A stretch of DNA of 54,589 nt from a candidate division TA06 bacterium SM23_40 (GTDB lineage: Bacteria > LJUI01 > SM1-40): the NCBI GenBank assembly GCA_001303705.1, contig LJUI01000008.1, forward strand, positions 1-54,589, written 5' to 3'. The first letter of the stretch is position 1. The number at the start of each line of letters is the position of its first letter. A program made the translations under genes and the position numbers. This document shows, in pieces, positions 8,864-17,080 of the stretch. The notes below the pieces were generated by a model that saw nothing but the letters and a program-made list of their open reading frames with translations, had not been told where the DNA came from and did no database searches.

Positions 8864-9448
8864 CTACTCTCCCTTCATCAGCCCGAATTCCCTCAACATC
8901 GCGTAGAGCCTTGCCACCGGCAACCCGACGACGTTATAGAAGCAGCCCTCGATTCTGTCCACAAAGAGCGCACCCATCCCCTGGATCCCATAGGCCCCCG
9001 CCTTGTCCAGAGGTTCTCCTGTAAGAACGTACCGATCGATCTCACTTCTGGTGATGCGACGGAAGTGGACAACTGTCGTCTCCACCTCCACAAGCTCCCG
9101 TCCACTCGCTACATCGAACACTGCGAGGCCAGTATGCACCTGGTGGGCGCGGCCGCTCAGTGAGGCGAGCATCGCGGCCGCGTCTTCCTGATCCCGGGGC
9201 TTGCCCAACACCCCTTCCCCACAGACGACGACGGTATCGGCGCCCACCACGATACCTTCCACGAGACGCCTGGCCACATCTCTGGCCTTCTCCACCGCCA
9301 CACTCCGAACCAGCTCCAGGGGCTTCTCTTGAAGTCCCACCTCCTCATCGACCCTGCTCGGCATCACGATGAAAGGGATACCGATCTGACGAAGTATCCA
9401 CTGTCTCCGCGGCGAGGATGAGGCCAGGACGATCGGGATCGCAGTCAT
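8864..9448 (-). CDS. maf: Maf-family nucleotide pyrophosphatase
   Basis: Hydrolyses non-canonical or surplus nucleoside triphosphates (dTTP/UTP or modified bases) to monophosphates and is linked to septum control. The 194-residue protein has the N-terminal ASSSPRR phosphate loop (residues 9-15), the VVGADTVVVC catalytic strand, GKP-D-EDAAAML--LSGR, the EIDRYVLTGEPLDKAGAYGIQG segment and the C-terminal F-NVVGLPVARLY. It lies 46 bases upstream of mtnA and probably shares its transcript. The substrate subtype is not certain. Confidence 0.93.
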   Translation of the reverse strand: MTAIPIVLASSSPRRQWILRQIGIPFIVMPSRVDEEVGLQEKPLELVRSVAVEKARDVARRLVEGIVVGADTVVVCGEGVLGKPRDQEDAAAMLASLSGRAHQVHTGLAVFDVASGRELVEVETTVVHFRRITRSEIDRYVLTGEPLDKAGAYGIQGMGALFVDRIEGCFYNVVGLPVARLYAMLREFGLMKGE

Positions 9449-9505
9449 TGCTCAGTATCGCTCCTCGTAACACGGCCAGAGATTTTCCGGGCAGGGATAT
9501 GGATG

Positions 9506-9540
9506 AAAAAGAGGAGGCAAGGGATGCCAACCCTTGCCTC
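9506..9540 (-). terminator. Rho-independent terminator after hup
   Basis: Minus strand perfect ten-pair stem GAGGCAAGGG/CCCTTGCCTC with a seven-base loop, followed by CTCTTTTTC. It starts about 30 bases past the hup stop and is the strongest terminator in the window. Confidence 0.9.
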
Positions 9541-9569
9541 GGAGTCCCTAAGCAGCCACAGGACGGACA

Positions 9570-9842
9570 CTACTTGATTGCATTTCTGAGCTTCTGGCCC
9601 GCCTTGAAGGCGGGAACTCTCTTCCCCTTCACATGGATGATCTCACCTGTCTGCGGGTTGCGAGCGTTCCTCGGCGCTCGCTTCTTGACGGAGAAAGTGC
9701 CGAATCCCACGAAGGATACCCTATCACCCTTCTTCAGCGCTTTGGTGATGCCGCCCAGCATGGCGCTCAACGCGACATCAGCCTGCCGCTTGGTGATTCT
9801 GGCGTCTTTCGCCATCGCATTGATCACATCCTGCTTGTTCAC
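9570..9842 (-). CDS. hup: HU-family nucleoid DNA-binding protein
   Basis: Dimeric histone-like protein that bends DNA and compacts the nucleoid. The 90-residue length is standard. It starts MNKQDVINAMA, and the beta-arm signature is visible as VGFGTFSVKKRAPRNARNPQTGE, ending in KAGQKLRNAIK. The start is the GTG at 9840-9842 with AAGGAGG eight bases upstream; an earlier GTG at 9851 overlaps the ribosome site. It is a single-gene unit with its own promoter and a strong terminator. Confidence 0.96.
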   Translation of the reverse strand: MNKQDVINAMAKDARITKRQADVALSAMLGGITKALKKGDRVSFVGFGTFSVKKRAPRNARNPQTGEIIHVKGKRVPAFKAGQKLRNAIK

Positions 9843-9880
9843 AGAGTTCACCTCCTTTCACTTGGGACTCCAATCGAGCC

Positions 9881-9910
9881 ACTATAGCCCATTCCGCCGA
9901 TCGGCGTCAA
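9881..9910 (-). promoter_or_regulatory. Sigma-70 type promoter for hup with embedded palindrome
   Basis: Minus strand TTGACG (9905-9910), 18 bases, TATAGT (9881-9886). A perfect 12-base palindrome, CGCCGATCGGCG (9895-9906), overlaps the end of the -35 box and the spacer and could be a repressor site. The predicted start lies about 30 bases before the hup GTG. Confidence 0.75.
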
Positions 9911-10027
9911 GCGCAATTTTGACAAATTCTTCACATTTCTCCGAACAGCCCGATCGGGCCTCGAGCCCGCCCTCCTGGCGCGCCGATCCGGGACCCGGAT
10001 CTCAAGAAGGAGGGAAGACGAAGGTCC

Positions 10028-12430
10028 TCACGGGAGTACGAATCCGAGGAAACTCGGCTCAATCTTGATCTCCGGGATGGCCCGTATGCCGACGCGGAAA
10101 TCGTACGACCACCGGTTCCCCACCAAGCTCCAGTTGAACCGCGCCTCCCAGCAGTGGAGATCTCGGTATACCTGGAGCCGTTGCGAGACGACATCGCGCT
10201 CTTCAAGATCGTAGCGGACCGAGTAATCGACCCGCCAGTGTTTCGTGAGATTCAACCCGACGGAGCCCCAGACCTGCCGGGCCTCGCGCACATCCTCCTC
10301 CCCGATTGCCTGCCGACTATAGGTATGTGATAGACTCAATCGCCACGGCTTCCCGACCGGGCTGGGCTCCTCGGGCTGATCTGCCCCGCCCTCCCCGCCG
10401 AGCCCTGTCAACATCGGCGACGTCGACTCCACGTCCCCATCACCACCAACCGTGTCGAGCTCAGCTTCCTCCCCGGCCCGGCCCGGGGCCTCCCCCTCGC
10501 TCTGTCCTGATAGGTGCAGAGAAAGCGTCAGGTTGAGCCGTTCGAGTCGCCGATCATATGGATCGTGAGTCGTCGACAGGTCCATGCGCAGCGCCCGCGT
10601 CGGCCGCACCTCTAAGCGGCTCCTCACATCCGAGAGCCGTCTCTCTTCCTTGCGCCTGTCGTAGCTCGCCGACACGTCCAGATAGGCGAGATCTAAGGTC
10701 CGCTCACCTTCGCCTTCGCCGATCTTCGCCTGGAATGTATTGCCGATGTTTCCGCTCACAACATCCTGAGGGGCAATTGTTCCGATCCCGGCAAACCGGT
10801 ACAACTGTGATTGGTCGCGCTCGGGCGTGTATCGGTACGTGAGTCTAGGCCGTACGACGTGACGCATCGAGCGCACCGGACCGAGGGAACGCCGGAAATA
10901 TCCATAGGCGGTAGCGCTCACGCCGATCGAAGTCTCATAGATCCCTCGCCGCACGTTCCGCTGCCCCTCGGTGTCTCTGTCGTACCATGTCTCACGGTAC
11001 GTGAGGCGAGGACTCAGATTCAACCAACCGAAGAGTTGGGGAGAGTATGACAGCTCAACGCTGCTGTCGATCGCCTGATGGTCTCCCGCCGAGGTGCTCT
11101 CCGAGCCGATGAGTCGCGATTTACCGGAGACATAGAGTCTGTTATACCAGCTGGGTTCCTGCTCTGTCTGGCCCCGCCGCTGGCGGCCCGGAGCAGACGG
11201 CACGAGTGGCCGCTTTACGAGCACGAACGACGCATCCGGCACCTTGGCCGTCCGCTCATCCGTGTCCAGATTCCGCTGCTCCTCGAGCACAACCGAGGCG
11301 CGGGCACCGCTCCAGGATTTGCTGACCGATAGGTAGGACTGAGTGTCCCGTCGCAGCCGCTCTTCGAGATTCCCGCTGATGTCTGTGTAGAATTGCGAAT
11401 CACTGACGAAGCTGCCCCTCCCCTGCACATTGAACCCCTCACCGATCCGATGCAGATGGGCAAACCGCACGCTCCACCGTCTCGTCTGGCTCCGTCGATC
11501 TTCGATGTAGGAGCCGATGACTTGCCCGGTGAGTTGTGGCCGCGCGATATACAAGCCCTCGAGCAACCAGTGGTATCCGAGATGTTCCATGAAGTCGAGG
11601 GTGAGGGTCGCATCGGCGTAGTCGTTCATGACATAGTAATAGGCCAGGTTCTTGATGTATCTCCCCTCTCTCTCATCCTCCCCGAACCTGGGGATCAGGA
11701 ACCCTGAGTGACGGTCCCGCCGGATCGGGAAGAACCAGAAGGGAAGTGCCATTATCGGGACATCCTGAACCATCAGGATGAGAGGCTCACACACCACCAT
11801 GTCATCACGATATATCTTCATGCGGTCTGCGGCGAACCAGTAGTGAGGCGTCTCGTCCTCGCAGGTGGTGAATGTCCCCCTGTGAACGTTGAGGCTATTG
11901 TCGCCCACCTTCCTGATGACCTCTCCCGTGAACCACCCCTTCTGAAGCTGGGTGCGTCCTCTGCTGACCGCCCCCTTCTCGCTCTCCATATTGTAGGCCA
12001 TCACCGATCCGGTGATCTCCTGGCTTCCATCCCACAGCACAGGCGAGCCCCGCGCCACGACGATGCGGCTCTTGGCGTTGTACTCGACAGTATCGGCCTC
12101 CACCTTCAGTCGCTCATAGGTGACTGTTGCGCCATCGCGGAGTATGATGAGCTCATCGGGGACGTGGTACTCAATGACCCCGGCGCTATAGCTGACGAGC
12201 CCCTGCCGACCCCTTTCCGGGCCTCGCTCAACCATCTCCTCGGCAGGCGCGCTCACCTCGATACTGTCAGAGATGCCCGACGCCGGCACGAGCAGCGAGA
12301 ATGCATCCTGCGATCGGACGGGGCTCACACCGTGTATGACGATGATCCCGAGCGCCCATATCGCACTGGTTCTCAGAGTCACGCCTGGATCGGGCCTTCT
12401 GGTCATCATGCGTGAATCGACTGATTCCAT
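10028..12430 (-). CDS. lptD: LPS-assembly protein LptD (OstA/Imp-type outer-membrane protein)
   Basis: Outer-membrane beta-barrel that inserts lipopolysaccharide into the outer leaflet. The 800 residues begin with a signal-like hydrophobic stretch (about 20-40). An OstA-like beta-jellyroll follows near 85-200, with LKVEADTVEYN and the GTFTTCEDETPHYWF motif, then the barrel starting at the conserved PFWFFPIRRDRHSGFLIP near 240. The C-terminal half is a strongly alternating beta pattern with aromatic strand ends, interrupted by an acidic low-complexity stretch (about 645-700). The cysteine pairs of the E. coli protein are not clearly conserved. It follows the ABC ATPase by 57 bases. The start is uncertain because no ribosome site is evident. 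Confidence 0.85.
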   Translation of the reverse strand: MESVDSRMMTRRPDPGVTLRTSAIWALGIIVIHGVSPVRSQDAFSLLVPASGISDSIEVSAPAEEMVERGPERGRQGLVSYSAGVIEYHVPDELIILRDGATVTYERLKVEADTVEYNAKSRIVVARGSPVLWDGSQEITGSVMAYNMESEKGAVSRGRTQLQKGWFTGEVIRKVGDNSLNVHRGTFTTCEDETPHYWFAADRMKIYRDDMVVCEPLILMVQDVPIMALPFWFFPIRRDRHSGFLIPRFGEDEREGRYIKNLAYYYVMNDYADATLTLDFMEHLGYHWLLEGLYIARPQLTGQVIGSYIEDRRSQTRRWSVRFAHLHRIGEGFNVQGRGSFVSDSQFYTDISGNLEERLRRDTQSYLSVSKSWSGARASVVLEEQRNLDTDERTAKVPDASFVLVKRPLVPSAPGRQRRGQTEQEPSWYNRLYVSGKSRLIGSESTSAGDHQAIDSSVELSYSPQLFGWLNLSPRLTYRETWYDRDTEGQRNVRRGIYETSIGVSATAYGYFRRSLGPVRSMRHVVRPRLTYRYTPERDQSQLYRFAGIGTIAPQDVVSGNIGNTFQAKIGEGEGERTLDLAYLDVSASYDRRKEERRLSDVRSRLEVRPTRALRMDLSTTHDPYDRRLERLNLTLSLHLSGQSEGEAPGRAGEEAELDTVGGDGDVESTSPMLTGLGGEGGADQPEEPSPVGKPWRLSLSHTYSRQAIGEEDVREARQVWGSVGLNLTKHWRVDYSVRYDLEERDVVSQRLQVYRDLHCWEARFNWSLVGNRWSYDFRVGIRAIPEIKIEPSFLGFVLP

Positions 12431-12487
12431 GTCAAACGGTGTGGCGGATTGGGTGGCCGGAGAATGGAGCGGAGAGGCAGGAAGGAT

Positions 12488-13591
12488 TCAGATGGAGTCT
12501 CCGGTCCCGGCGTCGAAGAAATGGGCTCGCTCGAGGCTGAATCCGAATTCGAGTACATCTCCGACCGCGGGGGGCTTCGTCGCCGAGACCTTTGCCACCA
12601 TTGTTCCCTCGCCCGCACGGAAGTGAAGCAGTATCTCGCTGCCCATGGGTTCGACAACCTCGACCTCGGCGCGGAGTTGCACATCACCGACCCCGCCGGC
12701 GGTCCCACCACCCACATCCCGCCATACGATGTGTTCAGGGCGGATACCGAAGAACACCTCTCTCGACGTGCCACCGAGCCGCTCCCCGATCGCCGGAGGG
12801 ATGTCGATCAGCAGCCATTCCGCGTCGAGCGTCAGGCTCCGCTCCCCATCCCATTTCGCCTCGACCAGGTTCATGGCAGGGCTCCCGATGAACTGCGCCA
12901 CGAAGCTGTTCCGCGGCTGGCGGTACAGAGACATCGGATCGTCGATCTGCTGCAACCTCCCCTGCTTGAGCACAACGATCCTGTTGCCCATGGTCATCGC
13001 CTCCACCTGATCATGCGTGACATAGATCATGGTGGTACCGAGATGCTGATGGAGCCGGGAAAGCTCAGCCCTCATCTGGACCCGGAGCCTGGCATCCAGG
13101 TTCGACAGCGGCTCGTCGAAAAGAAAGACCTTGGGCTTGCGCACGATCGCCCGCCCCACGGCCACCCTCTGTCGCTCGCCGCCGGATAGCTCACGCGGCT
13201 TCCTGTGGAGGAGATGCTCAATGCCGAGCAGAGACGCCGCGCCGCGGACGCGCTCCAGAACCTTCTGTCTGGGGTGGCGTCTCAGCTTCAGCCCAAATGC
13301 CATGTTGTCGAAGACTGTCATGTGCGGGTACAAAGCATAGTTCTGGAAAACCATGGCGATGTCCCGATCCCGTGGCGAGTCAGTGTTGACGACGCGCCCA
13401 TCGATCACCACGTCCCCGCTGGTCACCTCTTCGAGACCGGCGATGAGGCGAAGGACCGTCGATTTCCCGCACCCCGAGGGGCCCACGAGGACAACGAACT
13501 CCTGGTCGGCAACGGCGAAGCTGATGTGATCGACTGCCACCACATCCCTGCCGAACCTCTTTGTGACATCTCTCAACTCCACTGTCGCCAT
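12488..13591 (-). CDS. Sugar-type (MalK/UgpC-like) ABC transporter ATP-binding protein
   Basis: Cytosolic ATPase that powers carbohydrate importers of the CUT1 class. In its 367 residues are Walker A GPSGCGKST (about 38-46), the Q-loop MVFQNYALYPHMTV, the signature LSGGERQRVAVGRA, Walker B VFLFDEPLSNLDA and the switch histidine VTHD. A C-terminal OB/TOBE regulatory region is marked by GIRPEHI. The ATG at 13591 has GGAG seven bases upstream and overlaps nothing; longer readings run into accD. No permease or binding protein is encoded here, so it is an orphan ATPase that presumably serves a transporter elsewhere, as MsmK-type proteins do. Confidence 0.9.
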   Translation of the reverse strand: MATVELRDVTKRFGRDVVAVDHISFAVADQEFVVLVGPSGCGKSTVLRLIAGLEEVTSGDVVIDGRVVNTDSPRDRDIAMVFQNYALYPHMTVFDNMAFGLKLRRHPRQKVLERVRGAASLLGIEHLLHRKPRELSGGERQRVAVGRAIVRKPKVFLFDEPLSNLDARLRVQMRAELSRLHQHLGTTMIYVTHDQVEAMTMGNRIVVLKQGRLQQIDDPMSLYRQPRNSFVAQFIGSPAMNLVEAKWDGERSLTLDAEWLLIDIPPAIGERLGGTSREVFFGIRPEHIVWRDVGGGTAGGVGDVQLRAEVEVVEPMGSEILLHFRAGEGTMVAKVSATKPPAVGDVLEFGFSLERAHFFDAGTGDSI

Positions 13592-13595
13592 CGCA

Positions 13596-14480
13596 CTACT
13601 CCGTCGCTCTGAGCTCATCACGCTCGTGGGGCTCGGCGCGGCGGTCGATACCGAAGAAATCGAGAATGTTTGCAATCGTCGCTTTCAATTCCTTCCTCGA
13701 TACCACCTTATCGATCATCCCATGTTCGAGAAGGAACTCTGATCTCTGGAATCCCGGTGGCAGTTCCTCGCCAATCGTCTGTTGGATGACCCGAGGACCG
13801 GCGAACCCCAGGAGCGCTCCCGGCTCGGCCAGAATGACATCCCCGAGTGAAGCGAAGGATGCCATGACTCCGGCCATGGTCGGATCTGTCAGCACAACGA
13901 TATACGGGATCCTCGACCGTCCGAGGTCGCCAAGAGCGGCGGAGGGCTCAGCCATCTGCATGAGGGAGAGAATCCCCTCCTGCATGCGCATCCCGCCACC
14001 TGAGGCCGTGACGATGATGAGGGGGAGCCTCTCTTGTGTGGCGAGCCGTATCGCCCTCGCCACCTTCTCGCCGACGAGCGAACCCATACTCCCGCCCATG
14101 AACTCGAAATCAGTAACCGCGAAGACGACCGGATGCCCGCCGATCCTGCCCCGGCCACTGGTGATTCCTTCCCTCAGGCCCGTTCGCGTCTGCGCCTCCC
14201 GGAGTTTGGCCCGATAGTCGGGAAACCCGAGAGGGTCAGTGGTCGCAAGATCAGCATCGATCTCTTCGATCGCGCCGTCGTCGAGCAGGATCTCGACATA
14301 CTGCCTGCTGTTTATACGGAAATGGAACCCGCATTTGGTGCAGATCGAGAGGTTTTGCAGCAATTCTTTCCGATAGATGATCTCGCCACACTTGTCGCAT
14401 TTGAGCCACAAGCCGTCAGGGATCTCTTTCTTCTTCTGCCGACGAACACGCGGAGGTCTTGTTCTCCTGAACCAGGACAT
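13596..14480 (-). CDS. accD: Acetyl-CoA carboxylase carboxyltransferase subunit beta
   Basis: Forms the carboxyltransferase with AccA, moving CO2 from carboxybiotin to acetyl-CoA for fatty acid synthesis. The 294 residues start with a basic stretch and the four-cysteine zinc ribbon CDKCGEIIY ... CTKCGFHF (about 32-55). The crotonase-like core follows, including the ASGGGMRMQEG oxyanion-hole segment, DPTMAGVMASFA, GFAGPRVIQQTIGE and LPPGFQRSEFLLEHG. I chose the ATG at 14480 (MSWFRRTRPP), with GGGAG about nine bases before it. birA, encoded upstream, supplies the biotin ligation this complex needs. Confidence 0.96.
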   Translation of the reverse strand: MSWFRRTRPPRVRRQKKKEIPDGLWLKCDKCGEIIYRKELLQNLSICTKCGFHFRINSRQYVEILLDDGAIEEIDADLATTDPLGFPDYRAKLREAQTRTGLREGITSGRGRIGGHPVVFAVTDFEFMGGSMGSLVGEKVARAIRLATQERLPLIIVTASGGGMRMQEGILSLMQMAEPSAALGDLGRSRIPYIVVLTDPTMAGVMASFASLGDVILAEPGALLGFAGPRVIQQTIGEELPPGFQRSEFLLEHGMIDKVVSRKELKATIANILDFFGIDRRAEPHERDELRATE

Positions 14481-14546
14481 GATCACTCGCTCCCTGGAAG
14501 CAATCCACACTTCGCTGCTGCTGGTATGCCCCACGACCTCGAAGGG

Positions 14547-15086
14547 CTATCCCCGCCCCGCCGAAAACGGTTGTGGCTCTATCATAGGCGGGATGGCACA
14601 TCCAGGTCCCTCGCGGCCGGGCGCTGATCCCCCTCCCAGAGCCCGCGCCATGACGATCGCATCCTCGCAGTCTGGCACATAGTACTGCGGCCGCCGACCC
14701 ACAACCCGGAATCCATATCTTCCGTACAGAGCGAGAGCTGCCTCATTGGAAGGACGGACTTCCAGAGTCGCCAGACGCGCCCCTCCCTGCTCACCGGCGC
14801 TCAGCAGTCTCCTCAACAGGGTAGTCGCGATCCCCCTCCGCCGCATCCGCTCGGCAACCGCCAGATTCCCGATATGGAGATAGGGAGGGAGGATCCACCC
14901 CACACAATACCCTACCACAATCTCGCCCTGTACCGCCACAAGGGAAATCGTGAGATCGGAGTCGAGATCGATTTCGAAGGTGCTTCTCGACCAGGGCATC
15001 TTGAACGATGCTCGCTCGATGGCCAGCACCTGATTCAGGTGCTGCCGTTCCATCTCACCGACTGCTATGTCTCCGGCGTCGCGCAA
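14547..15086 (-). CDS. rimI: RimI-type protein N-alpha-acetyltransferase (GNAT)
   Basis: GNAT enzyme expected to acetylate the N-terminus of ribosomal protein S18. The 179 residues show AIERASFKMPWSRSTFE near the N-terminus, LHIGNLAVAERMRRRGIATTLL with the acetyl-CoA loop RRRGIA, LEVRPSNEAALALYGRYGF, and Y-PDCEDAIVMARAL. The start is a TTG with GGAGG six bases upstream and overlaps the end of tsaB by 32 bases; an ATG 11 codons later would lose the first strand. The tsaE-tsaB-rimI order is a common cluster. About 25 proline- and glycine-rich residues follow the domain. Confidence 0.92.
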   Translation of the reverse strand: MRDAGDIAVGEMERQHLNQVLAIERASFKMPWSRSTFEIDLDSDLTISLVAVQGEIVVGYCVGWILPPYLHIGNLAVAERMRRRGIATTLLRRLLSAGEQGGARLATLEVRPSNEAALALYGRYGFRVVGRRPQYYVPDCEDAIVMARALGGGSAPGREGPGCAIPPMIEPQPFSAGRG

Positions 15087-15699
15087 GTTCAGCCTCCGAC
15101 GGCCTCAGATAGCTCGGCACCAGGGCGGCGGCATCTTCCTCCTCACCCCGCTCCAGGCGTATCGCCCCAAGAAAGGCGATGGCGGACGCCCGCGGCCGGG
15201 CGTGGCCGACCGGGACGAAATGCGCCTTCGCACCGCACAGGCGGCTCAGTGCCTCCCGATAGACCAACGCACCAGTTCCCAGAAACAGCGTGTCAGTGTC
15301 TCGATAGACGACGGGCAGCTCTTCCGGTGCGCAGGCAACGGGCGCGCTCAGTTCCTCTGGAACTCCCCCCGCCGTCGAGTACAGCCCGATGTACATCTCC
15401 CCTTTTCGCGCATCGAGCGCCGGGGCCACGGGCCAACAGGCGAATGGAACATCCCAGGCCATCGCCGCCAGGGAAGAGATGCCGACGATCGGCTTCGACA
15501 ATGCGAGGGCCAGTCCTTTGGCGGCAGCAAGCCCTACCCGCAGGCCGGTGAACGACCCCGGACCGATAGAGACCGCAATCCCATCGATGTGGTGGGGCGT
15601 CAGGCCGCCCCCCAGGCTGCATTCCCCGATCAGCTCGCCGGCGCGGACAAGTGCCGCACCACACCTGCCCGTCGACGACTCTATCCCCAACACCATCAT
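15055..15699 (-). CDS. tsaB: tRNA threonylcarbamoyladenosine biosynthesis protein TsaB, with a shortened N-terminal lobe
   Basis: Scaffold partner of TsaD in forming the t6A37 modification on ANN-decoding tRNAs. The 214 residues show the ASKHA start LGIESSTGRCGAALV and the strongly conserved GIAVSIGPGSFTGLRVGLAAAKGLA. Between LGGGLTPHH (about residues 30-38) and IDGIAV the helix usually carrying H-S-E-R-L-L-P and the next 20 or so residues is absent. The frame is intact. The ATG overlaps the tsaE stop as ATGA. The cluster context makes the assignment secure; whether the gap is real or an assembly collapse is open. Confidence 0.92.
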   Translation of the reverse strand: MMVLGIESSTGRCGAALVRAGELIGECSLGGGLTPHHIDGIAVSIGPGSFTGLRVGLAAAKGLALALSKPIVGISSLAAMAWDVPFACWPVAPALDARKGEMYIGLYSTAGGVPEELSAPVACAPEELPVVYRDTDTLFLGTGALVYREALSRLCGAKAHFVPVGHARPRASAIAFLGAIRLERGEEEDAAALVPSYLRPSEAELARRRRHSSR

Positions 15700-16259
15700 C
15701 CGGATGTCCCCCGATCGAGCGGCTCGGCCTCCCCCGCGCCTCGCGCCGACTCCCAGAGCAACCCGGCAAGATCGCCGACGAGCCGGCCCTCCTGAGTTCC
15801 AGTTGCGGAAATGGTCAACCTCCGCTCGAGAGGCGCGAGGTGTGATATGTCCACATCTATCTTCGAGGCAGGGACCAGTCCTCCTGCCTTCTCTGGCCAC
15901 TCCACTACGACGACAGCATCCACACCAAGATACTCGTCCCAGCCGAGGTCTGCCACCTCATGTGCATCGTCTATTCGATAGAGATCGATATGATAGAAGG
16001 GGAGAACGCCGGCGTGCTCGGCGACGAGGATATAGCTCGGACTCCTGACCCGAGAGCGGACACCGAGACCGTCAGCCACTCCCTGCGCGAAACACGTCTT
16101 GCCGGAACCGAGGGGCCCTGTCAGCCCGATGAAGGTAGCCCGTCTGATGAGAGAACCCAGCATCCTGCCGAGCGACCGCGTATCATGCCCGGATTCCGTG
16201 ATCAGGACGAGCGTAGGGTTGATCCCCCTCTCAATCGACTCGATGTGCAAGTTCTTCAT
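15696..16259 (-). CDS. tsaE: tRNA threonylcarbamoyladenosine biosynthesis ATPase TsaE
   Basis: P-loop ATPase that regenerates the TsaBD complex during t6A synthesis. The 187 residues contain Walker A GPLGSGKT near residue 47, the RSPSYILVAEH switch region, FYHIDLYRIDD, and VVVVEWPEKAGGLVP, all diagnostic of the family. I chose the ATG at 16259 because it places the P-loop closest to its usual position. In-frame GTG and ATG codons at 16280 and 16292 would overlap coaX and cannot be excluded. The stop overlaps the tsaB start. Confidence 0.93.
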   Translation of the reverse strand: MKNLHIESIERGINPTLVLITESGHDTRSLGRMLGSLIRRATFIGLTGPLGSGKTCFAQGVADGLGVRSRVRSPSYILVAEHAGVLPFYHIDLYRIDDAHEVADLGWDEYLGVDAVVVVEWPEKAGGLVPASKIDVDISHLAPLERRLTISATGTQEGRLVGDLAGLLWESARGAGEAEPLDRGTSG

Positions 16260-16269
16260 CTGCTCTGCT

Positions 16270-17052
16270 TCATCGGTCACTCGGCATCCCACAGACCCGC
16301 TCGTGGATGAGCCGCAATCCGCTGAGGACGAGATGCCGGTCGACGCGGGCTATTGTCCGCGTCTGTGGCACGATAAGATCGGCAAGCCCCCCCGTCGCCA
16401 CCACCTCTGCCCTCTCGCCCAACTCACTGAGCAACCTCTCCACCATACCGTCGATGAGGCTAGCAATCCCCAACACAACTCCCGAGCGTATCGAGTCCTC
16501 AGTTGTTGTTGCGATTGCCGACTGCGGGACTCTGAGATCGACGCGCGGCAGTCTCGCCGCCCGCCGGAAGAGCGCATCCACACTTGCCTCGATCCCGGGG
16601 GCGATTGCGCCGCCGATGTACTCACCTTCCTGTGAGATGACATCGAAGGTGATCGCGGTCCCGAGGTCGACGACGATGGCCGGGACGCCGTACAGCTCCT
16701 TTGCCGCCACGGCATTGACGATCCGATCCGCGCCAACCTGGTCCGGATCCTGATAGCGTATCTTCATGCCCGTTGGGGTACGCGCTGTCACTACGAGCGG
16801 CTCGACATCAAAGAGACTCCTGCCCGCCGCCTCGAATGCTCCTGTGAGGGCGGGCACGACCGAGGAGATGGCCACGCCGCGAATCCCAGCAACATCGAGC
16901 TCTCTGGAACGGAGAAGATGACCGAGCATCAGAGCGCACTCGTCCGCTGTCAGGGCGCCCCTGCTCGATAGTCGCCAGTCGACAATGAGTTTGGCCCCGT
17001 CGTATACGCCAATCACCACATTCGTGTTACCAACGTCTGCTACGAGAAGCAT
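16270..17052 (-). CDS. coaX: Type III pantothenate kinase
   Basis: First enzyme of coenzyme A synthesis, phosphorylating pantothenate; the type III form is insensitive to CoA feedback. The 260-residue ASKHA protein has the phosphate loop DVGNTNVVIGVYDG at the N-terminus, YQDPDQVGADRIVNAVAA with the catalytic Asp, and VDLGTAITFDVIS plus GGAIAPGI further on. It lies between birA and tsaE; birA-coaX adjacency is common in many phyla. Confidence 0.96.
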   Translation of the reverse strand: MLLVADVGNTNVVIGVYDGAKLIVDWRLSSRGALTADECALMLGHLLRSRELDVAGIRGVAISSVVPALTGAFEAAGRSLFDVEPLVVTARTPTGMKIRYQDPDQVGADRIVNAVAAKELYGVPAIVVDLGTAITFDVISQEGEYIGGAIAPGIEASVDALFRRAARLPRVDLRVPQSAIATTTEDSIRSGVVLGIASLIDGMVERLLSELGERAEVVATGGLADLIVPQTRTIARVDRHLVLSGLRLIHERVCGMPSDR

Positions 17053-17080
17053 CGCACATCTCTCTTTCGGGACTCGCCTC

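Noticed and set aside
9985-10001. Palindrome GATCCGGG-A-CCCGGATC after lptD as a terminator
   Set aside because: One-base loop centre and no U-run on the minus strand; left as an unassigned palindrome.
11708-12415. Plus-strand 235-codon frame opposite lptD
   Set aside because: Shadow frame in GC-rich DNA; no motif, and LptD landmarks run through the region on the minus strand.
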